Part shown: positions 45,588-54,475 of the stretch, piece by piece
Layout of the letters: every line of letters starts with the position of its first letter
How positions within the stretch are numbered: position 1 is the first letter of the stretch
Source: Cutibacterium granulosum
GTDB lineage: Bacteria; Actinomycetota; Actinomycetes; Propionibacteriales; Propionibacteriaceae
Direction: 5' to 3'
Assembly (NCBI RefSeq): GCF_900186975.1
Contig: NZ_LT906441.1
Span: 2,046,001-2,110,000, forward strand
Length of the DNA: 64,000 nucleotides
The notes under the pieces: model-generated
Seen by the model: the letters and a program-made list of their open reading frames with translations, nothing else
The model's database searches: none
Told to the model about the DNA's origin: nothing
Made by a program: the position numbers and the translations under genes

Positions 45588-46886
45588 TCATCCTTGGGCG
45601 TGCGAGCCGTGACTGCGCGTCAATCGGTCGGCGACCAGCTGGGCAAGCTCCATCGACTGGTTGCGGTTGAGGCGCGGGTCACAGACCGTCTCGTACCGAT
45701 TCCCCAGATCCGACTCGGCCAAGGCGTCGGTACCGCCCAGACATTCCGTGACATCGTCGCCGGTGAGCTCGACGTGCACCCCACCAGGTCTGGTGCCCAG
45801 CTCCTCGTGGACGTCGAAGAAGCCGTTGACCTCGGCACAGATGTCGTGGAACGACCTCGTCTTGTAGCCATTGGCGGTCTCGAAGGTGTTGCCGTGCATG
45901 GGATCACAGCACCACACCACCGACCGACCGGTGGCCTCGACGGCCCTGATGATCGGGGGAAGCAGCCGACGTACCCGTCCGGCCCCCATCCGGGTGATGA
46001 CGGTGAGCCGGCCGGGGGTGTGTCGCGGGTCGAGCGCCTCGGCCAAGGCGACGGCCTGCTGAGCAGTGGCGGAGGGTCCCAGCTTCACCCCCACCGGGTT
46101 GTGCACCGACTGGAGGAAGGCGACGTGGGCCCCGTCCAGTCGACGGGTCCGCTCCCCCAGCCACACCAGGTGACCAGACAGGTCGTAGGGCAGCTGGGAG
46201 TGCTCGTCGACACGCGTCAGGGAATGTTCGTAGTCCAGCAGGAGGGCCTCGTGACTCGCCCAGACACGCAGGTGACGCCCAGTGCCCGCCACGAGTTCGA
46301 GGGTCGCAGCGGCGGCACGATACATCCGCTCCAGACGCTCGGGGTCATGCTGGCGAGCCCGGGCCGTGAACTCGAATCCGTTGACGGCGTCTCCCCGGTA
46401 GCTCGGCAGCTCGACGCCGTCCCGAGTCTCGGTGCGTCGCGAGCGCGGTTTGGCGTACTGGCCTGCGATCCGTCCCACGGTAACCACGGGAACGCCGGCA
46501 GCATCGGCCATCACCGCGGCCATCGACGACAGCACCCGCACCTTGTTGCCGATGTTGTCGGCACGCACCCCTGCGAAGGTCTCCGCGCAGTCACCTCCCT
46601 GCAGCAGGAAGGCATGTCCTCCGGCGACGTCGGCCAGACGGGAACGCAGCTCGTCACACTGCCGGGCACGAACCAGTGGCGCAAGGGCACGCAGGCGCTG
46701 CACGACCCGACGGCGTTGCTGGGGGTCCGAGTACCTGGGTTGCTGCTCCACCGGCATGGCGCGCAGACTCTCGAGGGTCGGAACAGGTGTGGGCACGACG
46801 GGAGTGTAGTCACTTGACGGGTCGCACGACGAGTCCACGAGCAGCGGTTCAGCTGGCAGCGCGGTCGTTTCGGCTGACGGGCTCAT
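45588..46886 (-). CDS. aroG: 3-deoxy-7-phosphoheptulonate synthase, class II
   Basis: First enzyme of the shikimate pathway; joins phosphoenolpyruvate and erythrose 4-phosphate. The 432-residue product is a plant-type (class II) DAHP synthase as in Mycobacterium. Hallmarks are AFLLQGGDCAETFAGV, VGRIAGQYAKPRSRRTE, SVHNPVGVKLGPSA, VWCCDPMHGNTFET and TDPRLNR-type ending (VCDPRLNRNQSMELA). An N-terminal Pro/Ser-rich stretch of about 35 residues precedes the core. The ATG at 46886 is taken as start; the ribosome site is weak. Confidence 0.96.
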   Translation of the reverse strand: MSPSAETTALPAEPLLVDSSCDPSSDYTPVVPTPVPTLESLRAMPVEQQPRYSDPQQRRRVVQRLRALAPLVRARQCDELRSRLADVAGGHAFLLQGGDCAETFAGVRADNIGNKVRVLSSMAAVMADAAGVPVVTVGRIAGQYAKPRSRRTETRDGVELPSYRGDAVNGFEFTARARQHDPERLERMYRAAAATLELVAGTGRHLRVWASHEALLLDYEHSLTRVDEHSQLPYDLSGHLVWLGERTRRLDGAHVAFLQSVHNPVGVKLGPSATAQQAVALAEALDPRHTPGRLTVITRMGAGRVRRLLPPIIRAVEATGRSVVWCCDPMHGNTFETANGYKTRSFHDICAEVNGFFDVHEELGTRPGGVHVELTGDDVTECLGGTDALAESDLGNRYETVCDPRLNRNQSMELAQLVADRLTRSHGSHAQG

Positions 46887-47021
46887 CGGCCAGACCTGCG
46901 AGAGGGCGGTGGCACCGGGGTGCCGAGGTCCTTTGCCGACGAGTCAGGCATGATCGGTGTCTCGGGCGCGGTCACCGAAGCGTCTGCGAGGTATGGCACG
47001 CAGGTCTTCGGAACGAACGGG

Positions 47022-47774
47022 TCACTCGTCCTCACCATGAATCTCGCGACCGGCCCCCTGAGCCGCACGGTCGGCCATCGCAGCCTCCAATGCATGCAGG
47101 CGGGCGGCTCGCCTGGCATCCATGGTTGCTGCCGCCAGTTCGCGTTCCTCTGCCAGGGCCTCCTCCCGTTCCCGCTCGGCGCGCAGTCGACGTTCCCGTT
47201 CACGTGCCGCAGCTCGATCGGCACGATCCGCTGCTCGTTGGGCTCGTACCGACGAAGCTGGTAGGTCGCGGTAGGGAAGGCCGCTCAGCTCGGCGATGGC
47301 GATCATGATCTCGTCGGCCATGGCCCGCACGATGGGCCTGCTCCCCCGAGTGTCCCAGTGCCGACGAAAGTCCAGGGCCTCGCCCACCACCAGACATGAT
47401 CCCTCGTGGTCGAGGTATCCGGGGACCACCGGGACCTTGGCGTGCAGGGCCAGATCGGCGACCCCGATGTCGGCCTTGTACACCGCCTTGCCAGGGGCCG
47501 TCGCCACCTCGGGGAAGGCGACGACTGCTCGCCCGGCCTGCAACATGGAGAATGCCTTTGCCCGCACCCGGGTGCTCCACGGGTACGGATGCGCACGAGT
47601 CACCAAGCCCAACCAGAGCCGGGTGCTGGTGTGGGCGCGCAGTGCAGAGGAAACCGCGACGACGTCCATCCTGCGTGAATGGTGGACAGCCAGGATGAAG
47701 GGGCCGTCTGGCAGGTCCGCGCCCTGGAGCCTGACGGATGTTCCACCACTGAGCCAGCGTCGAAGGGGATTCAT
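47022..47774 (-). CDS. Divergent PlsC-type acyltransferase with coiled-coil tail
   Basis: A 250-residue relative of 1-acylglycerol-3-phosphate acyltransferases. The catalytic H-x4-D is present as HHSRRMD (His32, Asp37), but the usual FPEGTR is FPEVAT (about residue 87) and the substrate-binding motifs are altered. The last 70 residues are an Arg/Glu/Ala-rich coiled coil (RAADRADRAAARERERRLR and on). It starts 11 bases after the stop of a normal plsC-type gene, so the two form an operon and are probably an old duplication. Which acceptor it uses, or whether it is active, is open. Confidence 0.78.
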   Translation of the reverse strand: MNPLRRWLSGGTSVRLQGADLPDGPFILAVHHSRRMDVVAVSSALRAHTSTRLWLGLVTRAHPYPWSTRVRAKAFSMLQAGRAVVAFPEVATAPGKAVYKADIGVADLALHAKVPVVPGYLDHEGSCLVVGEALDFRRHWDTRGSRPIVRAMADEIMIAIAELSGLPYRDLPASSVRAQRAADRADRAAARERERRLRAEREREEALAEERELAAATMDARRAARLHALEAAMADRAAQGAGREIHGEDE

Positions 47775-47785
47775 CGGCGGTCTCT

Positions 47786-48637
47786 TCAGTGCAGATCCGT
47801 CAGGACGGATAGCGGCTGGGATGCCGTGGAAGAGGTGCCGTCGATGCCGGGCTGGGTCTCGACTTCAGCCGCGCTGGTGGCGCGTTGTCGATCCTTCCTG
47901 GGGGCGGGTGGTGCCACATGGCCCGGACGATCACGTACCCACGGCGTGAGGTCCTTGCCCCGGAGGTTTCCGTATTTGACGCGCGTCGCGAAGACGTCGA
48001 CATATTCCTGACCGGTGAGCTCGGCCACGGCGTCCATGATCTCGTTGGTCACCCAGCGCAGCACCGCCGTCTCACCAACCCGGTCGGAGTAGTCGGAGAA
48101 GTCCAGCGACTTGCCGAAGATGAGCCCCGGGCGCGAGCACAGGGGAATGCCGCACACCGTTCTGCTCGTCTGTGACCCGGCGACCCCCACTGGTATCACC
48201 GGGACCTTGGCGGTCAGGGCAAGGCGGGCGACACCCGTCTTCGCCTTGAACATACGGTCATCTGCTGAACGAGTACCTTCCGGGAAGATGCCCACCAGGC
48301 CACCTTCCTGCAGCCTCTCCAGCACCGGATCCATGGCGGTGAGGGAGCCACGGCCCCCGGAACGGTCCAGTGGCACCTGATCGACGGCATGCATGAACCA
48401 TGCGACGATCCGCTTGCCCGGGCCACCGGAGGGATCGAAGAGTTCCTTCTTGGCAGGATAGGTGATCGGGCGGTCAATCATCGAGGCCACGATCAACGGA
48501 TCGAGCACCCCCAGGTGGTTGCTCGCCAGGATGGCACCGCCATCAGTCGGTATGTTCTCCTCACCGACGACCCACGGACGACAGACCAGCCGCGTGCCCG
48601 GAGCGAACAGTGTGTACTTGAAGAACTGATACCACAT
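47786..48637 (-). CDS. plsC: 1-acyl-sn-glycerol-3-phosphate acyltransferase
   Basis: Membrane-associated enzyme that acylates lysophosphatidic acid to phosphatidic acid. The product is 283 residues. Motif I is NHLGVLD (His41, Asp46), motif III VGIFPEGTRSAD, and motif IV VPVIPVGVAG. An extra C-terminal tail of about 65 residues is rich in Pro, Arg and Ser. The ATG at 48637 is chosen because GAGAGGAGG lies 5 bases upstream; the open frame runs to 48715. The next gene is a divergent homologue 11 bases downstream. Confidence 0.9.
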   Translation of the reverse strand: MWYQFFKYTLFAPGTRLVCRPWVVGEENIPTDGGAILASNHLGVLDPLIVASMIDRPITYPAKKELFDPSGGPGKRIVAWFMHAVDQVPLDRSGGRGSLTAMDPVLERLQEGGLVGIFPEGTRSADDRMFKAKTGVARLALTAKVPVIPVGVAGSQTSRTVCGIPLCSRPGLIFGKSLDFSDYSDRVGETAVLRWVTNEIMDAVAELTGQEYVDVFATRVKYGNLRGKDLTPWVRDRPGHVAPPAPRKDRQRATSAAEVETQPGIDGTSSTASQPLSVLTDLH

Positions 48638-48704
48638 GTGGCCTCCTCTCACCGTTTCATCACACACGATAGCGACTTCACCCCACGGGCATGGTCGCAA
48701 CAGG

Positions 48705-48722
48705 CCCCCGATCATCCGATCG
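48705..48722 (-). terminator. Possible terminator after the ROK gene
   Basis: A 7-base stem CCCGATC/GATCGGG with a 4-base loop, about 42 bases past the ROK kinase stop. No U-run follows. Confidence 0.4.
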
Positions 48723-48763
48723 GGCGAGTGTCTCGATGTCCTCGCTGCCGGTCGCCCCGCATC

Positions 48764-49792
48764 TCAGCGACGTGCGGAGAACATACGGCGTCGGTGACGG
48801 GAGCGCCGCTGTGGCCAGAACCCGCGCGCAGCGCCGGGCGGGTCGGTGATGGAGTGCCGAGCCAGGTCGGCAGCCCCGATGAGACCGGCGTCGTTGCCGA
48901 ACCGAGCCCGCTCCACCCCGGCAACCGGACGATACCCACGGCCGGTGAGGGCACGTCCGAAGGCAGCCCGCGCTGGGTCGAGGAGCAGATCCCCGGCAGC
49001 GCTGACTCCCCCACCGATGACGAAAAGGTCTGGGTCCAGCGCAGCTGCCAGACTCGCCATGCCTCGCCCGAGCCAGGTCCCCACGTCGGCGATGAGCTCG
49101 ATGGCCACTTGGTTGCCATCCACCGCCGCGCGACTCACATCCGGTCCGACGAGATGTGCCGGATCCTTGTCGGGCACGTAGTGCAGCAGGCTCAATGCCT
49201 CTGGGGAGCCCTCGGCCAGCAGGGCCTTGGCATCACGCACCAGGGAGTTTCCCGAGGCGTACTGCTCCCAGCACCCGCGGTTTCCGCACGGGCACCAGTG
49301 CCCATCGGGTACCACCGCCATGTGGCCGAACTCACCGGCCATGCCGTAACGGCCGCGAAACACCCGGCCATTGATGACCAGCGCCCCACCGATACCGGTT
49401 CCCAGGGTGATGCACGTCATGACCCGGGAGTCACGTCCCGCCCCGAACTCGTACTCCGCCCAGGCAGCCGCATTGGCGTCGTTGTCGACGATGACCGGCA
49501 GGTCGATCCGCTCGCAGAGACGATCTCGCAACGGCTCGTTGCGCCAGGCCAGGTGTGGGGAGAATCGCACCAGGGCCTGCTCGGTGTCCACCCACCCAGC
49601 GGCACCGATGCCCACCGATCTCACGGGCAGCCCGTCCGACAGGGAGTCCACGGCCTCGACGATGGCGTTCTCGACGGCTTCCGGACTACGTGACGGCGTC
49701 GGACGCACCAGATGACGCAGGATCTCACCGTCCTCGTCCACGACGCCGGCGGCAACCTTCGTCCCCCCGATGTCGACTCCGATACTGAGCAC
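48764..49792 (-). CDS. glk: ROK-family glucokinase
   Basis: Sugar kinase of 342 residues that phosphorylates glucose with ATP. It opens with IGVDIGGTKVAAGVVD (phosphate loop), has the catalytic DNDANAAAWAEYEFG, then LGTGIGGALV, and the ROK zinc motif GHWCPCGNRGCWEQYASG. The C-terminal VIGGGVSAAGD region closes the active site. Actinobacterial ROK glucokinases have this length. GTG at 49792 is chosen with GGGGAA upstream; another GTG lies at 49822. A basic tail (QRRSRHRRRMFSARR) is an oddity. Confidence 0.88.
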   Translation of the reverse strand: MLSIGVDIGGTKVAAGVVDEDGEILRHLVRPTPSRSPEAVENAIVEAVDSLSDGLPVRSVGIGAAGWVDTEQALVRFSPHLAWRNEPLRDRLCERIDLPVIVDNDANAAAWAEYEFGAGRDSRVMTCITLGTGIGGALVINGRVFRGRYGMAGEFGHMAVVPDGHWCPCGNRGCWEQYASGNSLVRDAKALLAEGSPEALSLLHYVPDKDPAHLVGPDVSRAAVDGNQVAIELIADVGTWLGRGMASLAAALDPDLFVIGGGVSAAGDLLLDPARAAFGRALTGRGYRPVAGVERARFGNDAGLIGAADLARHSITDPPGAARGFWPQRRSRHRRRMFSARR

Positions 49793-49921
49793 TGCTTCCC
49801 CACTTTCCTGTGTGTGGTGCACAGCTTAATCGCTCGTCCCGAACCGCTTGGGCGTCGATTCCGATGACTTGTACCATTCCCCCGAAAACTCGTGCGACTC
49901 GCAGGCCAGACCTCGAAACGA

Positions 49922-49937
49922 TCGAACACATATTCTA
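49922..49937. promoter_or_regulatory. LexA/SOS-box-like site
   Basis: TCGAAC, ACAT, ATTCTA. Against the actinobacterial/Bacillus-type box TCGAAC-N4-GTTCGA it matches 10 of 12 positions. It is 73 bases upstream of a DNA-repair-type nuclease gene and overlaps a possible -10 (TATTCT). Confidence 0.45.
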
Positions 49938-50009
49938 CACTTGATCTGAGGCCGTATCCCATACGTCGCCGCACCGAATCCATGACCCCGACACACCGCC
50001 CTCGTCACC

Positions 50010-51758
50010 ATGCCAGATTCCTCATCAGCACACCTGCAACCCTCGTTCGACGACCTCGGCACGCCGCTGTCCGAGGTGACGTTCTGCGTCGTCGACCTGG
50101 AGACGACGGGACTGTCCACCGACGACGCGATCACGGAGATCGGCGCTGTGAAGGTGCGTGGTGGTGTGGTGCAGGGCGAGTTCCAGACCTTCGTCAACCC
50201 GGGTGAGCACATTCCAGCCTCGGTGCAGGTGCTCACCGGTATCACCGACGCCATGGTGAGCACCGCCCCACGAATCGGCGCAGTGCTGCCCAGCTGGATC
50301 GAGTTCAGCCACTCAACGGTGCTCGTCGCGCACAACGCCCGTTTCGACGTCGGTTTCCTCCGACGCGCCTACCAGGCCCATGACCATCCCTGGCCGGGTC
50401 ACCAGGTGGTGGACACCCTCACCTTGGCGCGTATGACACTGCACCGCGAGGAGGTACGCAGCTACAGGTTGGGCTCGCTGGCCACCCTCTTCCATGCCCA
50501 GACCTCACCGGACCACCGTGCCCTGGACGATGCCCGTGCCACCGTCGACGTGCTGCACGGGCTGCTGGAGCGGATCGGGAACCTTGGGGTGACGACCCTG
50601 GAGGACGTCCTCGAGTTCACCCATCACGTGAGCAGGCAGCGTCGGGCCAAGCGGGTGTGGGCAAAGGACCTGCCCGAGGAGCCCGGGGTGTACTGGTTCC
50701 ACCGTGAGGAGCCCGGGCACCCCGACGAAGTGCTCTACGTGGGAAAGTCGGTGAATCTGCGCCGCAGGGTGTCAACCTATTTCACGGCCTCGGAGCATCG
50801 TTCCCGCATGGACGAGATGGTCCGGCTGTCCACCGCGGTGGGTCACCAGACCTGTACCACGCCACTGGAGGCCGGGGTGGTGGAACTGCGCCTCATCGAT
50901 GCCCACAGCCCTCGGTACAACCGTCGTTCCCAACGCCAGAACAAGGTGTCCTGGGTGACGCTCACCGACGAGGCCTTCCCGAGACTGTCGATCGTGCGAT
51001 CCACCACCCAGCCCGGCCGGGTGTACTGGGGACCGTTCACCCGGCGTGACGACGCCGTCGATGCCTGTCGAGCGTTGCGAGAGATCGCCCCGCTGCGCGA
51101 GTGCACCGGGGCGTTGAGTTCGCATCCGCACGGCTGTCCCCTGGCCGAGATGGGAAGGTGCCCGGCTCCGTGTCTGCACCCGGATCGTGCCAGCTACCAG
51201 GAGATCGTCGAGCTCGCCACCCGGATCATGACCCGCGACGTCACGGCAGCTGCCACTGGACACGCAGCGCGCATAGCCGAACTCGCCGATGCCGATCGTT
51301 TCGAGGAGGCCGGAGCTCGCACCGATCGTGCACTGACCCTGTTGCGGGTGGGACGACGCGGGGCGCGGCTGGCATCGCTGGCACGGTGCCCCCAGATCGT
51401 CGCTGCCCAGCGGGTCGACGACTTCTGGCACGTCCATGTCGTGCGATACGGCCGACTGGCCGGTGCCGGACGGGTCCGGGTGGGCGGCAACCCCATGCCC
51501 GCCATCGATGCGATCGTCACCGCTGCCCAGACCGTCCTGCCGCCACCGGTGAGCGGTCTGCCAGCCTGCACTGTCGAGGAAGCCGAGCTCATCGCCTCGT
51601 GGTTCGAGGAGGAGGGAGTGCGTCTGGTCGACATCGACGGTGACTGGTCCTGGCCGGCGCACATCTACGTCGACGCCCAGGCGCTGGCCGCCCAAGTGCG
51701 CAGCCTTCGTACCGAGACGCACGGCGTCCCAGCCACCTGCCGACCGATCGTGGCATGA
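50010..51758 (+). CDS. DEDD exonuclease / GIY-YIG (UvrC-like) fusion nuclease
   Basis: A 582-residue two-domain nuclease. The N-terminal DnaQ-type 3'-5' exonuclease (about 20-190) shows VVDLETTG (Asp29, Glu31), LVAHNARFDVGFL and DHRALDDARAT, the full DEDD set. The second part starts with a GIY-YIG domain, GVYWFHREEPG to LYVGKSVNLRRRV (about 230-310), like the N-terminus of UvrC, and continues with a Cys-containing region, GCPLAEMGRCPAPCLH, seen in the Cho/UvrC-like class. The RNase H-like C-terminal half of UvrC is missing. Homologues such as mycobacterial Rv2191 exist; a repair or replication-proofreading role is inferred. An SOS-like site lies upstream. Confidence 0.9.
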   Translation: MPDSSSAHLQPSFDDLGTPLSEVTFCVVDLETTGLSTDDAITEIGAVKVRGGVVQGEFQTFVNPGEHIPASVQVLTGITDAMVSTAPRIGAVLPSWIEFSHSTVLVAHNARFDVGFLRRAYQAHDHPWPGHQVVDTLTLARMTLHREEVRSYRLGSLATLFHAQTSPDHRALDDARATVDVLHGLLERIGNLGVTTLEDVLEFTHHVSRQRRAKRVWAKDLPEEPGVYWFHREEPGHPDEVLYVGKSVNLRRRVSTYFTASEHRSRMDEMVRLSTAVGHQTCTTPLEAGVVELRLIDAHSPRYNRRSQRQNKVSWVTLTDEAFPRLSIVRSTTQPGRVYWGPFTRRDDAVDACRALREIAPLRECTGALSSHPHGCPLAEMGRCPAPCLHPDRASYQEIVELATRIMTRDVTAAATGHAARIAELADADRFEEAGARTDRALTLLRVGRRGARLASLARCPQIVAAQRVDDFWHVHVVRYGRLAGAGRVRVGGNPMPAIDAIVTAAQTVLPPPVSGLPACTVEEAELIASWFEEEGVRLVDIDGDWSWPAHIYVDAQALAAQVRSLRTETHGVPATCRPIVA

Positions 51759-51848
51759 CGCCACCTGACAGATCGTGGCATGCGCCACGAGGCTGACAGG
51801 GGCTGGAGCCGCAAGGGCTGGCAGGGGCTGGGACGTGTGAGGCAGGAG

Positions 51849-52361
51849 TCAGGCGATCTCGACGGACTCGATGACGACCGGGTCGACCGGGCGATCCATC
51901 CGACCGGTGCGCACGGCGGCGATCTCGTCGACGACCTTGCGGGACTCCTCGTCGGCAACCTCACCGAAGATGGTGTGCCGACGGTTGAGGTGTGGGGTCG
52001 GGGCGACGGTGATGAAGAACTGGGAGCCATTGGTGCCCGGACCGGCATTGGCCATGGCCAGCAGGTAGGGCTTGCCGAAGTTGAGATCGGGATGGAACTC
52101 GTCGGCGAACTGGTAACCGGGGCCACCAGTTCCGGTACCCAGCGGGCAGCCGCCCTGGATCATGAATCCATCGATGACGCGGTGGAAGACCAGCCCGTCA
52201 TAGAACTTTCCGGTGGTGGGTTGGCCGGTGCGTGGGTCAAGGTACTCCTTGGTGCCATTGGCGAGCCCGACGAAATTGGCCACCGTCTTGGGGGCCTGGT
52301 CTTCGAAGAGATTGAGGGTGATGTCACCGTGGTTGGTGTGCAGAGTCGCAGTGGAAGCCAC
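51849..52361 (-). CDS. ppiA: Cyclophilin-type peptidyl-prolyl isomerase
   Basis: Catalyses cis-trans isomerisation of prolyl bonds, cytoplasmic (no signal peptide). The product is 170 residues, the usual single domain. The active site includes [27 protein letters not shown] and TIFGEV. The GTG at 52361 is chosen because AAAGG precedes it and homologues start at this point ([10 protein letters not shown]); the frame is open to 52439. It converges with the long nuclease gene and is divergent from a sunset-domain gene. Confidence 0.93.
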   Translation of the reverse strand: MASTATLHTNHGDITLNLFEDQAPKTVANFVGLANGTKEYLDPRTGQPTTGKFYDGLVFHRVIDGFMIQGGCPLGTGTGGPGYQFADEFHPDLNFGKPYLLAMANAGPGTNGSQFFITVAPTPHLNRRHTIFGEVADEESRKVVDEIAAVRTGRMDRPVDPVVIESVEIA

Positions 52362-52516
52362 CGTGCTGCCTTTCGTGGAAGATGAATCTTTCCTCTTCAC
52401 CCTACCCATCGACGTGGGCAGTCGGGAATTTTCGGCCAAACGCTACAGATGCCTGGAACGCGGGATACCGTGGATTGTGCTCGATCACGAGCTTGACCCC
52501 TATTGATGGAGGAAAC

Positions 52517-53659
52517 GTGTCCCGCAACAAGAAGGCGAAGGCCGCCGCCGACAAGGCCGCCGCCAGCAACCTCTCCTCGTCGTTCAAGGAGCAGAGGGCT
52601 CAGGCGTTGGAGGCAGCTGCCGCATATCTGACCGCCGCCCAGGAGAAAGCCGGCCCACTGGCATCTCAGGCTTCGGAGAAGATCGCACCATGGGCGAAGG
52701 CTGCTGGTGAGAAACTCGCGCCGCTGACCGAACAGGCCAAGGAGCTGGGTGGCAAGGCTCTCTCCGAGGCCCAGAAGAACATGGGTCCCACCTTGGAGAA
52801 TGCCAAGGAGGTGGCGTCAGAGAAATTTCACCAGGCCTACGACTCCTTTCAGGAGGACATCCTCCCCGGACTCGAGGAAAAGGCCTCCCAGGTCTCCGAA
52901 CACCCCATGACCCAGGAGGCCAGACAGCGCCGAAAGGCAGCCGTGGCAGCTATTCGTGGCGAGTCCCTCGAGCCTGAGAAGAGTGAGAAGAAGCACGGCG
53001 GGTTCAAGAAGTTCCTGTGCTGGGGTTCCGTCGTGTCCGCAGTGGGGGTCGGAATCTATGCCGCCCGCAAGTTCCTCACCAGTTCCGACGACGGTTGGAC
53101 TGCCCATGAACCCACTGAGACCTACTCGTGGACCCCGAAGGCACCGACGGCATTCTCCAAGGACGATGCCGCCTCGTGCTGCTCCGACGCCAAGGGATCC
53201 TCCTGCGACTGCAAGGATGATGCCTCGACGTCGCCGAAGGATGACGCTCCGGCCACTGCCCCAGACACCGTCACCGAGGGCAACTCCGCCACCGAGATGA
53301 CGGCTGAGGGCGCACCGGCCCAGGGCCACAAGTCGAACCACGGCGCCAGCAAGCCAGTGGCCAAGCCCGAGAAGCCGGCAACTGGTTCCAAGTCTGCGGC
53401 AAGGTCCGTTGCCGACACCTCGCCAGAACCCGTGGCCGCACTGGTTGCCGAGGATCCCAAGGCCGAGTCCACGCAGGACACGTCCGTTGACTCCTATGTG
53501 GGCGACAACCCGCCGGAAGGCTTCATCATCAAGGGCAACGAGCGCTCCAAGAAGTACCACGTGCCCGGCTCCGGTGGTTACGACCGCACCATTGCCGACG
53601 TCTGGTTCACCACCGAAGAGGCTGCCAAGAAGGCCGGGTTCACCCGGGCCCAGCGGTGA
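52517..53659 (+). CDS. Sunset-domain envelope protein with one membrane helix
   Basis: A 380-residue protein I cannot assign to a pathway. The first 150 residues are Ala/Glu/Lys-rich helix, with repeats such as SEKIAPWAKAAGEKLAPLTEQ, and look like an apolipoprotein-type amphipathic rod. A membrane helix follows (about 172-190, LCWGSVVSAVGVGIYAARKFL). The next 130 residues are low complexity, Ala/Ser/Asp/Lys/Pro-rich with three clustered Cys (CCSDAKGSSCDCK). The last 45 residues, IIKGNERSKKYHVPGSGGYDRT to EEAAKKAGF, are a sunset domain, an actinobacterial module of unknown role. GGAGGAAAC precedes the GTG at 52517. A strong terminator follows. Confidence 0.82.
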   Translation: MSRNKKAKAAADKAAASNLSSSFKEQRAQALEAAAAYLTAAQEKAGPLASQASEKIAPWAKAAGEKLAPLTEQAKELGGKALSEAQKNMGPTLENAKEVASEKFHQAYDSFQEDILPGLEEKASQVSEHPMTQEARQRRKAAVAAIRGESLEPEKSEKKHGGFKKFLCWGSVVSAVGVGIYAARKFLTSSDDGWTAHEPTETYSWTPKAPTAFSKDDAASCCSDAKGSSCDCKDDASTSPKDDAPATAPDTVTEGNSATEMTAEGAPAQGHKSNHGASKPVAKPEKPATGSKSAARSVADTSPEPVAALVAEDPKAESTQDTSVDSYVGDNPPEGFIIKGNERSKKYHVPGSGGYDRTIADVWFTTEEAAKKAGFTRAQR

Positions 53660-53731
53660 GTCGACCGATCCGACCGGCACGTCGTGACTGATCGAGTCGA
53701 GTCACCGACCTGACGTCTGCCGGGCAATCGC

Positions 53732-53772
53732 ATCCCGTGGGTCGTGTCGCTGACACGGCTCACGGGATTTTT
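53732..53772 (+). terminator. Rho-independent terminator
   Basis: Stem ATCCCGTG/CACGGGAT (53732-53739, 53761-53768) with an inner CGTGTC/GACACG stem, followed by five T (53768-53772). A clear intrinsic terminator for the sunset-domain gene. Confidence 0.88.
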
Positions 53773-53995
53773 GCGCTCACAGCTGACTAGGGATGTTTCC
53801 TCTGCGGTGCAGAACCGTCATCCAAGTTTCATCGAGAGATCACCGATACGCCTGTGCTCCACCTGCCCAGACACGCAGGATGAAGGCATTCACCCCTGCC
53901 ACGTGTGTCGATCGGAGACTGCTGTGCCGCCATCATCCCTCACTCCCCAATCTTGTCGACCCACCACTGCCGCCACCATCCGTCTGACATCAGAC

Positions 53996-54472
53996 ATGAA
54001 TTCCTGGGTGCCGGCACAAGTCTTCGCCGCCCACGTCCGATGGCTCGTGGCGCAGACTGCCGTCCCCTGGCGAGTGATCGCCGTGCTCTCCGGCGTCTCG
54101 AGCCGCACCATCGCCCGCCTCGTGGGCGTGGGTGCCCCGATCAGACGAATTCGTTCGATCGATGCCACTCGACTCATCGGCATCCGCCCCGAACACATCT
54201 TTGCGACCACCACCACGCTCGTCGATGCGACGAGCACCCGTCGCCGAATACACATGCTGTGCACCAACGGCTGGTCGATGGATCACATCGCCGGCTTCCT
54301 GGGAGCGCATCATCGCACCGTCCAGGGGCTTGCCAATGGCGACTCCACCACCTGTACGCTCATGGTCAGGTTGCGCGCCATGGCGGCATGCGAGCGTCTC
54401 CAGATCCCCGCCAGGATCAATGCCCCGGCGACGGGTTCACCTCACGTCGCCGTGCTCACCGACGCGGCCTGA
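53996..54472 (+). CDS. Helix-turn-helix protein, unknown role
   Basis: A 158-residue basic protein (from ATG 53996) with two helix-turn-helix-like segments: VPWRVIAVLSGVSSRTIARLVGVG near residue 15 and GWSMDHIAGFLGAHHRTVQGLANG near residue 95. Between them is a linker with RRIRSIDATRLIGI. The open frame continues upstream to 53744 and would add a Cys pair motif, CSTCPDTQDEGIHPCHVC, at 53856-53910; a GTG near 53807 could start that longer form. The preceding terminator shows it has its own promoter. It is 3 bases from a prepilin peptidase gene, so the pair is likely one operon. I do not recognise a family name with confidence. Confidence 0.62.
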   Translation: MNSWVPAQVFAAHVRWLVAQTAVPWRVIAVLSGVSSRTIARLVGVGAPIRRIRSIDATRLIGIRPEHIFATTTTLVDATSTRRRIHMLCTNGWSMDHIAGFLGAHHRTVQGLANGDSTTCTLMVRLRAMAACERLQIPARINAPATGSPHVAVLTDAA

Positions 54473-54475
54473 CGC

